A DNA stretch of 64,000 nucleotides from Dactylonectria macrodidyma (taxonomy: Eukaryota; Ascomycota; Sordariomycetes; Hypocreales; Nectriaceae): contig JAGMUV010000001.1 of assembly GCA_020744425.1 (NCBI GenBank), positions 248,001-312,000 on the forward strand. Reading direction: 5' to 3'. Positions 47,501 to 59,463 of the stretch are shown in pieces; position 1 is the first letter of the stretch, and every line of letters starts with the position of its first letter. The translations under genes were made by a program, and so were the position numbers. Below the pieces are notes generated by a model that was given only the letters and a program-made list of their open reading frames with translations, made no database searches and was not told the DNA's origin.

Positions 47501-49724
47501 TATAAAGATTTTAAGTATATAAAGGCTATATTAGTATAACCCTTATATAAGGGCAATATAATGCTCTTTAGAGTATTTTAAAAGGAATATACTCTTTGCC
47601 TTTAGGACTTTTATAAGAAGCTATAAGATAATACTTAGGCTAGTGAGGAAGGACTTAAAGACTTTCTAACTATAATTATATACAGACTAGAGAATATTAT
47701 TATAGTATTTCTAACCCTGCTTTTAGATAGTGCTCCTATAGTTATAATAAATCTACTTAAGAAGATAATAGATTTAGTTAATTAAATATATAAGTGCTTG
47801 CTCCTTAAAGACCTTATTACTAAATGTATACTAAACTCTTACTATAACTCTAGCTATTATACTATTAAGTAAGATATCTTTAATTAGCATTTTATAGTTA
47901 GCTTAGTTAATTATAAAGACTTTTATTAAGTATTATATATCTTTAACTAATACTCTAACTAAGTCTTCTATTATAATACTCTAAGAAGCTATACCTTACT
48001 TAACTACTAAAAAGCATTTACTTATACTTAGTGCCTAGTCTTAACTAAAATAGGCTATTTATATAATTTTAATATATTTTACACTCCTATAATTAATTAA
48101 CTAAGTAGTTTTAAATACGAATACCTGGCTATTTACCTTATGTTTCTAAACCTACGAAGTATAACTAGAGCTATAAGACTTAGGGTCTATTTATATATAA
48201 ATCTATTTTTAATAACTTTAGGCACTAAGAAGCGACTAGTAGAAGGAGAATACACCTTCTTATAAAGAGATTAGCTTATTAGTCTATTTAATCAATTGCT
48301 TAAGCTATCTAAAGTCACTCTTTCTATTAACTAGGAGTAGGTTAAGACCTGATTCCTAATAGCTATTTATAATAAACTTAGGTTTAGAAAAGTCACTATT
48401 ACTAAATATAAGTATAGTAAGGCAATGTCTTTTATACCCTTCTCTTACTACTCTATCTACAGTTTACTATTTAAAAGACTTACTATTATCCTTACTAAAC
48501 TAAGCAGCTACTAATTAATTAAGTAAACTGACTTTCCTATTACTAAGAACTAGACTAAGGACTCTTAATTAATAATTATACTTACTAATACTATAATATT
48601 TAAAAAGTCTATTACCCTTCTTAAACTAAGCTAAATTATTAAAACCCCTAACCTATTTAAATCCTATATAACTACTTTATGCACTTTTAATACTAATTAG
48701 GAACTTATTAACTAATTAGTATAAGACCTAGAGCTAGTAATAACCTTAAAATCCTAATGCTCTAAAACTCTTCTAATTCTACTATTTACTTCTAAACCTA
48801 GCTTAAGTATTATAAATTCATTTAATTAAATAGTTCTGCTTTATATAATCCTTATTCTAATGACTAATAATAACTATAGTAACTCTAATAACTTAAATAA
48901 AAGGGCTATTAATAAAAAGCAGAAGAAGACTAATAAGGATATTATTATAAAATAAGCATTATTAAAGAAAAAGGCTAATAGTTAAATTATTTATATTAAT
49001 AATTATATTAAAGCTATTCTTAACTAAGTACTTATAGATAGAATTAAAGGAGTCTATATTATTAAATTAATAGCTAAAGAAGCTATAGAAACTATAAAGA
49101 AGAATAATATTAATACTCCTACTTATATTATAACTATACATACTACTAGGTCTCTTTATTTACTCCTAGCCCTTTACTAATAAATATATATAATTAATTA
49201 AATAAAAAGCTTTATTACTTTTATTCTAAATAGTCTGATTTCCCTATCTTAATAAGATACTATTATAAATACCTTAAGGTTAAGATTAGCTCCTCTTCTT
49301 TCTACTAAGCCCTCTTAGGCTAATTATATTACTATATATAAATTAACTTATACTTTACTTTTAAGACCTACTTAAAGATCACTATTACTATCTACTTCTA
49401 TACTTACTAGACTTACTAATATATTTTAATTATTTAATTCACTAAGGGATATTACTTAATTAAATACTTCTTAGTCTTTTTATACACTCTATAGTTAATT
49501 TTACTAAAGAGTTCTTATTATAGCCACTTCTATGACTTTACTTATTACTTTTAATATAACTTTAGTACTTAAGTTCCTTTTAGACCCTTTCTTATAAATT
49601 CTATAATCTTAGAAGAATAAATATAAGCTAGATTTTAGTTAATTAACTATACTTAGATATTAGATTTATATATATTATCTTTCTTTTCTTATTATTTCCT
49701 TTATTTACTAAAGCTCTTCTTCTT
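44600..49724 (+). other. Post-integrase part of element C, no recognisable frame
   Basis: About 5 kb of RIP-degraded DNA between the integrase relic and the 3' LTR. Standard Gypsy elements end soon after integrase, so this may hold an extra ORF, a displaced gag-like region or an undetected nested insertion. I could not assign any motif. A run of 15 C occurs at 47085-47099. Confidence 0.4.
47085..47099 (+). repeat. Poly-C run of 15
   Basis: Fifteen consecutive C lie in DNA otherwise drained of C by RIP. CpC is not the RIP target, which would allow such a run to persist or expand by slippage. Confidence 0.95.
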
Positions 49725-49782
49725 TTTATTATTTACAGTCTTTAGGCTTATAAGGATAAAGCGCTAACTGCATAAAGAGGAA

Positions 49783-50184
49783 TGTATTAAGGCTGAGGGC
49801 CTACTAGCTAGAATGGCTTGGATATTTTAATTAGCTAACTAATTTAAATACTAGTCTTAATAAAGCTATTAATAAGAATAGTAGGAGTTAGTCTAAAATA
49901 AAAAGCAGAAATAACTTAGATATAAATAGTAATTAATTATATTCTTGCCTACCTTTATTTTTAAGTTATTAAATTATTTTTAATATTATTATAATGAGAT
50001 TTATTTAATTAATTAGAATATCTAATTCATTTCTTAGCCAGCTACTCGATTGTAGCTCTAGCCTTCTTTTTATCTATTTTATTTTGCAAGTCATGTCCAC
50101 CCTCGCTCTACTACGCATCCCGCCTACCCTACTGCATCCGTCACTTCGGGTAGTGGTGTCCCTCTTGTCCTCCTGCCCAACACA
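49783..50184 (+). repeat. 3' LTR of element C
   Basis: 402 bp, beginning TGTATTAAGGCTGAGGGC after a purine tract and ending CCCAACACA; the right-hand third is much less RIP-changed than the 5' LTR. Confidence 0.88.
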
Positions 50185-52644
50185 GTATTTACTAACTATA
50201 TAGCCTTACTTTATTTAAATTATAGTATTTCTATTCTTTATATTACTTATAATTATTATTTTCCTTTCTTTAGCTTTATATAATTTTATATATTTATCTT
50301 CTTATTATATTCTTTTTTCCTTATTTATATATACTCTTTTATTATTTTTTCTTTTCTTTTTACTCTTCTTACTTATTAATCATTTTATATCTATTTACTA
50401 TATATTTACTATAATATTATTCTTTATAGTTATTATAAAGGTCTTATTATAATATAAATCTTAAATTAATATTAAATATATATTTTTAAATAACTAATTT
50501 TTAAGAATATTAAAAGATAAAGTTCCTTATTCTTATTATATAGAGTAGAAATACTATTCTTTTAACTATACTTATATATATAGCTCTTTATTTTCTTAGT
50601 ATACTATTTATAAAGTAGTAAAGTAAAAGTATAGTATAGTAAGTCTCTTTAAGTTCTTATTAAGTATTTATTATATATTTAATATATTATTAAATTCTTA
50701 TTAAACTTATTCTTATTACTTAATAGTACTAGAACTTCTTTTATTATTAGAATTAGTATAATTAAAGTAAAGATAATATAAATACTTTTAATAATCTTAA
50801 GTATTAGAAGATCTATTAATTTATAAAGGCTATTATTATTATTTAATATTATATCTTTACTTTTATTAAAAATTTAATAAATACTTATTCTATAAATAGT
50901 AATTATCCTTTTTTAATATATTAAAAGGCTTTATACTTTATATAATTTATAAAATTATAAACTGATTTTATTATATGTTTTTTCTTTACTTTTATATATT
51001 TAAACTAATATATATTTAATTAAGTTTATTATTTAATATTTTTAAAAAAGAGCTATTTAAGCGTTCTAAATCTATTACTCTTCTTTACTACTATAAGCTT
51101 ATTTACACTATTGCCCTTAGTTCTATACTTACTTACTTTATAGTTATTAAAGAAATACTTATATACTTTATACTTATTAAAAGATCTTTATTTAAATACT
51201 TTAAAAACTTTAATAATAATATAAAGATAGCTATTAAAAAGTATTATAAGAATCCTACTCTTAAAGCACTTATCTTATTTTCTAGCACTCTTCCTATTTA
51301 TTATAATACTACTAGTACTCTCTTTACTATTAAGCTACTAACTCTTTATTAATTATATTATACTTACTTATTATTTTCTATTATTAAGTCTCCTTTTATT
51401 TATAATAATAAAAGTAAAGTATCTTTTTATACTAAAGTAAAGGTAATTATAGTTTAAACTAAGGCTATTATTATAACTACTCTTTCTTTACTTATTATAC
51501 TTTTAGTAAATATAAATAATACTCTTTATCTTTATTATAGCTATTAAGTAAAGAAGTCTTATAACTAAGTATTATTTTTAGTTTTATAATTTTAGTTTTA
51601 GTTTATAGTTTTAATTTATAATTACTTTAGCTTAAGTATTTATTATTTTTATTAAGTACTTAGTTTATTTTAAATAATACTAACTATTTAATAAACTATT
51701 AATATGCTTTTAGTATATCTTTAATTATTTATTATTCTATTTCTTATAATTATATTTCTTCTATTTATAGTATTAATAAATAGCTTTTTATATATTTTCT
51801 AAATATTAAGATAGTTCTTAAGTATTATATTCTATTAGCTAACTTACTTATTTAATTAAATAAAATATATCTTTTTTAGTCTTCTTATTTAAGATAATCT
51901 CTTTTATTTCTTATTTATTTTCTTCTTCTTTTAGATTTAAAAAGTCTACTAAGTAATTACTATACTTTTAATAAGCTTCTAACTATAGTTCTAAAAGCAT
52001 TATAAAGAAAATATTATATATTTAATAGTATTATTATAATAAATATACTTAATATACTTACTTTCTAACTCATTTTATAATAATAACTTTAATATACTTA
52101 AGTACTAATTTCTTATTCTTAAATTAGAAATTATATATAAATAATCCTATAATTTATCCTTTATAATATTCTTACTTAATATATTTCTTATTATAAGCTT
52201 TATTTATACTTTTATTACTTAAGTCTAACTCTTTTAAGCTTTAATATATACTTATTAAATATTCTTTATATATTTAATAATACTTTATACTTATATCTTT
52301 AAGTATTCTAAAGTATAGCTTACTATTTTTAGATAGTAATTATATAATGCTTATATTAAAAAGACTCTTATTATATTATACTAGTTATTATTATATATAA
52401 ACTCAGCTTTTACTAATTATATTATCTATCTTTTTAGTATATTTTTTATAAAGATATAAAAGTATTTCTTAAGTAATTAGTTTATTCTTTTAGTCTACTT
52501 ATCTATTTATAAATAGTATATAGTAAATAGTTAATAATAGATTACTTATTCTCTTATTAAATCAGTTTAAAATTAACTTATAAATAGCTTATCTCTATTA
52601 CTAATAATGCCTTTTAGTATACTAAATTTATATTTAATTTATTT
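50185..52644 (-). other. Element D interior, 3' of the polymerase, unreadable
   Basis: Extremely AT-rich RIP-degraded DNA belonging to element D. No reading frame or motif could be recovered. Confidence 0.5.
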
Positions 52645-53797
52645 ATATAATACTTATATTACTATTAAAACCGCTGTTCGGACTTTTATTTCTATATTAC
52701 TATATTCCTCATTACTGCGTTTGTATATAGTTATATGTTTATATTACTTGAGTTATTATGAAATAAAGGACTCGATTGATTAGTTAACCTAGTTATAGAT
52801 AGATTCTTATCCCTCCTCCCTTAACTACTAGGAACTTATTAGTAGAACCTCTCTTTACTACATCCTTCTATCTTTTTAGTAAGAACCCCTCAGTTTCTAA
52901 CACATCAGTCCTTTTATATATTAATAATAGCTATATTACTTATAACTTATATTATCTACCCTTTATTAATATTAGCTAATAACTTTAAGAACGCTATTTC
53001 TTCTAAAGATATTTTAGTTATTAGCTTTATTATTAGTTATTTTAAGAAGTATTATTTATTTTTAATCTAGTTCTTAAATTATCAGTTACCTCTAAAGAGG
53101 CATAATCTTAAGAATACCTTAGTCTTAAAGATCGCTAAGGCGACTTACTTACTATTAGAGAGTTACTAGGTCTTAATAGTTCTAGTTTCCTTAAGACTAT
53201 AATTTATTACTATAGCCTTCAGTTTATTAAGGGTTTCTATATCCTTATTAAGCTTAGTATCTAGATTATATATAGAAAGAGTATAGCGGCTGCTAAAACC
53301 TGAGTTACTAGGAGCGTGGAGTATATTATACTAGACGTTTATTGTAGTATTCGTTTTAGTCTCTGATGAGTTGAATTGCGATCTGGAATTGTAAAGAGTT
53401 AAATTGTGACGTGAGTATGAGTTGGAATTACGACGAGCTTGGAATGCGATGAATGCAGAGCCCTTATGGGGCTTTTATTGTATAACGATTTTGCCTTCTG
53501 ATATTTAGCTTTTCTGTCTAGCTTTTTTATCTAGCTTTTCTATCTAGCTTTTCTATCTAGCTTTTCTGTCTAGCTTTTCTAGTGACGCATCTTAAAGGGT
53601 TGAATAGGATAGTAAGGCTTGTATTCTGATGCAGTAGAAACTCTAGTCATTCTGAGTTACTATTGCCTTAGGCTTGGGTTTTAGGCCTTTATACTGTTAT
53701 TTACTATTAGTTGTATTTTTTTTTTTAACTATTTAACCTCTGGCCTCTCTCTAAGTGTGCGCTACTAAGGACTATAATTTTAATATAATACTTATAT
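52645..53797 (-). mobile_element. Retroposon-like element, copy 3, with 15-bp duplications
   Basis: The element proper is 52660-53782, bounded by exact ATATAATACTTATAT at 52645-52659 and 53783-53797. It has the same architecture as copy 2, including a closely related middle part, but is more heavily RIP-mutated. The 13-bp minisatellite has about six units (53505-53582). It is nested in element D. Confidence 0.82.
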
Positions 53798-55299
53798 AAA
53801 TTATATAGTAGTTATTATCTTCTTATATAAAATAAAGATTATATATTTAGTTATATAGTATATTATAATTAAGATAGTATTATATTACTTACTATTTATT
53901 TAAGCGCTATTTAATAACCTTATAATAAAATCTATAGAAATTTCTTAAAAGGGATTTACTAGTATTAATAATAGCTATAGCTTTCTATATAGCCTATGTC
54001 TAAGTATAAACACACTATAGCATTTCTTATATTTAGTAGTATAGTCTGTAATATTCTTACTAATTTAATTCTAATAGAATTTTCTATTAATTAATTTTAG
54101 TATTTTAGCTTTTCTTATATACTCAGCTTTTAAATTATTATAATAGTATTAAAAGATTTCTATTCTTAATATCTCTTTTATAAGAATAATAAGTCTGCTC
54201 TTATAGAATAAGGTGCTGTTTTTATTATAATTATAAGTTCCTATCTTTCTAACTATTTACTAAACTCTTACTAATTATTATTAATAAAAATAATTATTAG
54301 CTTATAGTCTTTAAACTAATTCTTCTAAATTTATTAATAGTTATAATAAAAATGCTATTTTATTTATTATAAGCTCTTTTATAATTAGACATAGAATATA
54401 TTACTTTAGATTAATAACCCTAGCTTTAAATAAGTCTTCCTAGCTTCTATAAGCAGCTAGCTCTTATTAAGTAGTCTTTATATATTTATTAGTCTTTTAG
54501 CTTACTATTCTAGTTCTTATAACTATAGAGATTAATACTATATATATCTAATCTTTCTTAGTTTTATTATACTAATTCTAATCATAGGATAAGAGTACTT
54601 ATTACTTAACTCGACTTATAAAGCCTCTTAGGCTTACTTATACTATTTAAATATATACTTTTATAACCTTTATTTACTTTTTAAGGTTATTAATTATTTA
54701 GTAAATATTTAATAAAAGCTTTTTAATATAGTTTAGCTTATTAGCTAAGGTTAGGAATATATTATTATATACTATTTCCCCTTTTATATAATTAGGTCTA
54801 TAGGATAGTCTATTAGCTAGATTATACTTTCTTAGTCTATATTTAATATTAAAGTTAAAGAGTGTTAATCTGTATACTTACTTAGCTAGCCTGCCTTTTA
54901 AGTCTTTAGCTAGTACTTTAATCACTCTTTTAAGAGCTATATAATTTATTAAAAGGAGGAATTTCTTAAAGAATCTTTATAAGTAGTAACTCTAGTTTTT
55001 AAGGCTTTTAATAATAGCTAGAAGTTCTTACTAACTAATACTCTAGTATTACTTAATATCTGTTAGTTTTTAAGACTAATATATAACTAGTTTTTATTAT
55101 TCTTTATATAATTAAGTTAAAATACTAAAGACTGCTTTTAGAAAAGTATCTATCTTTACTTTAATTCTTCTTACTAAGTCCTAGTATTAAAGAATGCTTA
55201 CTAAATAGAAAGTAGATCTTAATATTTAAAATATTATATTTTAATCTTCTCTTTATATAAAGGGTTTCTTATTCTCTATAGTCTTTAATAGCTCTATTA

Positions 55300-55640
55300 G
55301 TAGCGCTATTTAATAGGAGTATTCTAAAATAAACTTCTTATAGAAGTTATAAAATCTTAAAAAGACCTATATATCTTTAATACTCTTTAGTGCTTATTAC
55401 TTAATAATTACTTATACTTTACTTAGTTCTATCTTTAGTCCTTCTTAAGTAATTATATACTTAAGGAATTTGACTTCTTTTTAATAAAAGGCGTATTTTA
55501 ATAGCTTTATATAAAGCTAGAAGGTTTTTAACCTTTAGAAGACCTCTTTTAAATTCCTAGTATATTATTCTTATATTTATAAATATACTATAATATTATT
55601 TAAATATATTATATAATAAGTATTAAGTAATTTAATAAGT
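55300..55640 (-). pseudogene. Chromovirus-type Gypsy reverse transcriptase relic of element D
   Basis: The minus strand reads I-V-Y-L followed by the damaged active site, then R-N-L-K-E-V-F, Y-A-F-Y-x-K-E-V-K-F-L-K-Y-I-I-T-x-E-G-L-K-I and S-I-K-D-I-x-V-F-L-R-F-Y-N-F-Y-K-K-F-I. These fit VYLDDIL, CEFHKKEVEFLGYIIT.EGLKM and SVKDVQSFLGFANFYRRFI of chromoviral Gypsy polymerases. Stops occur throughout. Confidence 0.8.
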
Positions 55641-58177
55641 ACTTAGTTAATATATATTTAAAAAATAATAAGTATATTAATTAGCTTAAAAAGTATAATT
55701 ATATATTTAAAGTAATTATATTTTATATAGAATACTATCTTTTATTAGTCTTCTTTTTTAATTTAAATATAATAATAAGTATTATAAATATTAATTTTAA
55801 AAATCCATTTTACTCTAATAAGTCTATTAAGTAATTCACTAATTAATAATAAAGGATAATAGTTCTTAATAGTAATTATATTTAACTTATAATAATTAAT
55901 ATATATTTTAATACTTCTATCCTTTTTAAAAATAAATAGAACTAAAGCTCTTATTCTATTAGTTAAGCTATTTACTTAATTAATCTCTATATTCTTAATA
56001 AAGTAATTATAAATAATCTTTACTTACTTTTTATTAGTAAAGTATATTATCCTTAAAGGAGGCTCTTTACCTTCTATTAGTTTAATAAAGTATTTTACTC
56101 TTTTTAAGAATAGTAACTTCTTTATTTTAGCTTTACTAAAGATCTCTTATTCTAATTTAAGTTTAAGTAGTAGTATACTAATTCTTTTATTATTCTCTTT
56201 TCTAAAAGTAAGTAATAGCTACTTATTTAGTACTAATATACTATATATATATATAATATATGCTTTTTTACTATTTATAATAAGGTCTTTTATAAAAGAA
56301 TTAGAGTCTTATATTAAGACTGCTTTATAATATTATATATTTATATATATATTAATTATAATACCTTCTTAGCCTATAGTCTCTTTTATTAATAATAAGT
56401 TACTTATTCTTTTAAATCAGTTTTATAAAGCTTTTATAAATAAATGTCTTATTTTCTTTACTAACTCTTAGTAATTAAAGAAGAAGAATATTATTTAATA
56501 TACTTATAATATAGAATAAGTAGTCTTATTAAAGCTTACTAGCTTTAAAGCTTATTAATTTAGTATAGGTTTAAGGCCTAGTTTTTATACTAGCTTCTTA
56601 CTAATTAGACTAACTTCTATAGTTATATTTATATTTACTTTAACCTTATATTTATTATATACTTAGAAAATGATCGCTTATCCTTAAGTAATTAAACTAA
56701 TTAATATAAAATATAGTTTTAATATAAGGATTATATCTTTAGACCCTATACTTAGTCATTTTCTAATAAGTTAATCTCTTTAACTTTCATACTAAATTAT
56801 TATATTATTATAGTTTTCTAATAGCCTCTTTAATTCTATTTATTAAAAGCTCTCTTAATTACTATATATTTATTAGTAAAATGGCCTCTCTTATTATAAT
56901 TATAATACTAAATATAAGAATTATCTTTTAGCTTTATTAAATACTTACTATACTTTTATTAATTACTTAATTTTAAGTAATTAGAATAGTTATCTCTTTT
57001 TTTACTTTTTATTAAGTTTCTTTATCCTTATAGAGTATAGAGTCTGCTTTATAATATATATATTAAGGTCTTTAGTATATATCTTTTCAGTATATATCTT
57101 TTCTATAGCCTTTTTTACTTATTATTAGAGTAGTTTCTCTTTTTACTTTAGCTTAAGGGTATATCCTTATATTAACTATAGGATTATTATAATTATTATA
57201 CTTTTAATATAAGTTCTTTAGCTTATAAGATATTAACTTATATCTTTTAAATATCTCCTTTAACTCTATTTTAAAGTTTATAATAGTATTATAATATAAG
57301 TATTTTATCTTCTTCTAAGTCCTTTATTTTTAATAAAGAATATAAGGATCTCTATATATTAAAGTATTTTATTAGTAATTAGTCAGAAAGCTATTAAAGA
57401 GCTATAAGCTCTTTATATAATTTAACTTCTTTTTATTTAAAGTTTATATAAAGCTTCTTTAAAAAGGCTATAAATTAGTCTTATATAAAATATATAAAGT
57501 TCCTTAAGTAATCTCTTTACTAAGTTTATAATAATAAAAAGAGTTTAATTATAAATTAAAGGATCTTTTAGTATATTTTAATAAATACTTAAAAATTATT
57601 TACTATTTTTATTACTTTTATTTAATTATTAATTTAGACTTTATTAACTCTTTTAATTAATATTATATAAAGATAATATAATAATTTATTATATTTTTTA
57701 AAGTCTTTTTTATTTAAGCCTTTAATAAATTATTTTAATAGTTTTTTTTTTAAAAATATTAATTTTATTTTTATTATTATATTATAATATAAAAAAGTAA
57801 TTATATTCTATTATTATTATTTTTAAAACTTAATTATAAACTTCTTAATAATTACTTAATTACTAATTATTAAATTATAAATAATAGTAATTCTTTATAA
57901 AAGCTATTTTTATAAAATATATAAAGTAACCTTACTTTAGTTTCTTTTTAAATTAAGTAATTAATTAGATTATATTCTAATTAGAATCCTTTATTATTTA
58001 TAATTAATAGTTTAAGGTTTTTTCTAGCTTTATTTTATATAAGGTTTTAAGTAAATAGTCCTATATTTATTCACAGTTCGCTCATTACTTACTTAGTAAT
58101 GCCTAGGTTTAATAGTATATTCCTTCTTATCTTATGTAATATATTAATAATTCGCTAGGATATAAAAGTAAACAAAT

Positions 58178-58352
58178 TATAAGGGTTAGTCTATTAAGGT
58201 ATTATATAAGAGATCTAAAAGTAGGTATAGAGTGGTGTATAAGCGTTTACTTAGTAAGTGCTTAGTGAGCCTTTACTAAAGAGCTAGTCTAGTCTATATT
58301 ATATAGCTTCTTATCTAATAAGACCACAGCTCTATCAGCTCTAACTCTTATA
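58178..58352 (-). repeat. LTR of element D (5' LTR in element orientation)
   Basis: 175-bp partner of 35475-35649, followed by TAATT. Confidence 0.8.
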
Positions 58353-59463
58353 TAATTATATAAGCAGTAATAGAGCTAGAGCTTAGAAGAGCTGCAAGCT
58401 TTATTAGATTAATAGAATTAGCATTCTTAGTATTATATACAGCTGGCTAATTAACTCTCTAAATAAACTCCTAGCTATAAGAAGTTACTATAGCTTTTCT
58501 AGTAATATAGGCTAGGTTCTGAATCTCTTATTAAGAAGTAATAAGCCAGTATTTCTTTTAGTTCTCTTTATAGTAAGTTTACTAAGTAAGAATAGATAAA
58601 GTATAATATTCTATAGTATTTAAAGTATAACTTTAGATCTTAAATACTTTATTTAATAAGAGTTAAGAGACTTATAAATAAAGAAAGTAGAACTTATATA
58701 AGAAATGCGCTAGTTATAGCAGTCTATACATTATTTAGTTTAACTAGCAGACTGCCTCTTTACTATAAAAGCACTCTCTAGTCTCTCCTCCCTATAATAA
58801 GCATAAATAACGAAGAGTAAATCAGTAAAGAGCTCTTTAGGATTAAGACTAAAATCCATTACTTAATTAATAAGGCTATATCGAAACCTATTGAATTAAG
58901 GAGATGAGTTAAACGCATAGTATTAGTATATTACGAAGTAAATAAATAATTCTAAATAAACATAAGCTGCTAGCACTCTGCGTAAGCCTTTTAAGGGCTA
59001 GCACTTATTAGCCCCACTCTTTTAGTACTATTAGCCAGTTATGCGTTATTTTATGACTTGCTATACAAAATCTGAACTAATCAGATTCTAAGAAACTTAT
59101 TTATCCCTATCTGCACTAAGCCCTCATTATTCGGGAAAACTTAAGAACTGATTTAAAGTCAGCCTTCGGCTGAATCATCGCAGCCAGCCCCTCAGATATG
59201 CCCGGGTGCCTGAGGCAATAATTGGAAGCCCAGGTTTGAAAATCAGTGGTTGCATAGGTAGGGCGACCCCGCACATTTCCCGCATAAATGCATATGCTAT
59301 TGTGCCTTATGTTACTTTCCAGGTTCTTGAAGATAGGCTTCTGAAATTGTGTGCATTACCAACCTGAAACTAATGGTCAACTCACCTCGCAACTAGACTA
59401 TATCCGTCCAGTTAATCAGGCATAACCCTTCTCGCATTCGCAGGCACATTCAAGGAGGGGATT
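58353..59463. other. Transition from RIP-degraded DNA to the second gene island
   Basis: AT-rich degraded sequence until about 59050, then ordinary composition. No gene was recognised. The last ~400 bp presumably include the promoter of the gene starting at 59464. Confidence 0.45.

Larger units (their letters stand above)
35828..50184 (+). mobile_element. Large Ty3/Gypsy retrotransposon (element C), 14.4 kb with insertions
   Basis: Two 402-bp LTRs (35828-35829 onward to 36229, and 49783-50184) flank it. GTAT lies outside both (AGTAT if the LTR is read one base shorter). A purine tract (AAAGAGGAA) precedes the right LTR, so the element reads left to right. Order inside: unreadable gag region, retroposon copy 2 (39059-40133), reverse transcriptase (about 41.7-42.2 kb), MITE (42695-43131), integrase (about 44.1-44.4 kb), then about 5 kb of further sequence before the 3' LTR. 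Removing insertions leaves about 12.8 kb, unusually long, with room for an additional ORF after integrase. All frames carry RIP stops. Copies or fragments of this family occur at 1-145 and 13584-13985. Confidence 0.87.
35475..58352 (-). mobile_element. Chromovirus-like Gypsy element D, split by element C
   Basis: 175-bp LTRs at 35475-35649 and 58178-58352 bound it. The flanks are TAGTT and TAATT, a 5-bp duplication with one RIP-type change. A purine tract (minus strand GAGAGAGGGAGATAA) borders the inner side of the left LTR, and a Gypsy reverse transcriptase relic lies on the minus strand near 55.3-55.6 kb, so it reads right to left. Element C was inserted at 35824-35827 near its 3' end. Without C and retroposon copy 3 the element would be about 7.4 kb, normal for a chromovirus. 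It is heavily RIP-damaged with no open frame. Confidence 0.8.
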
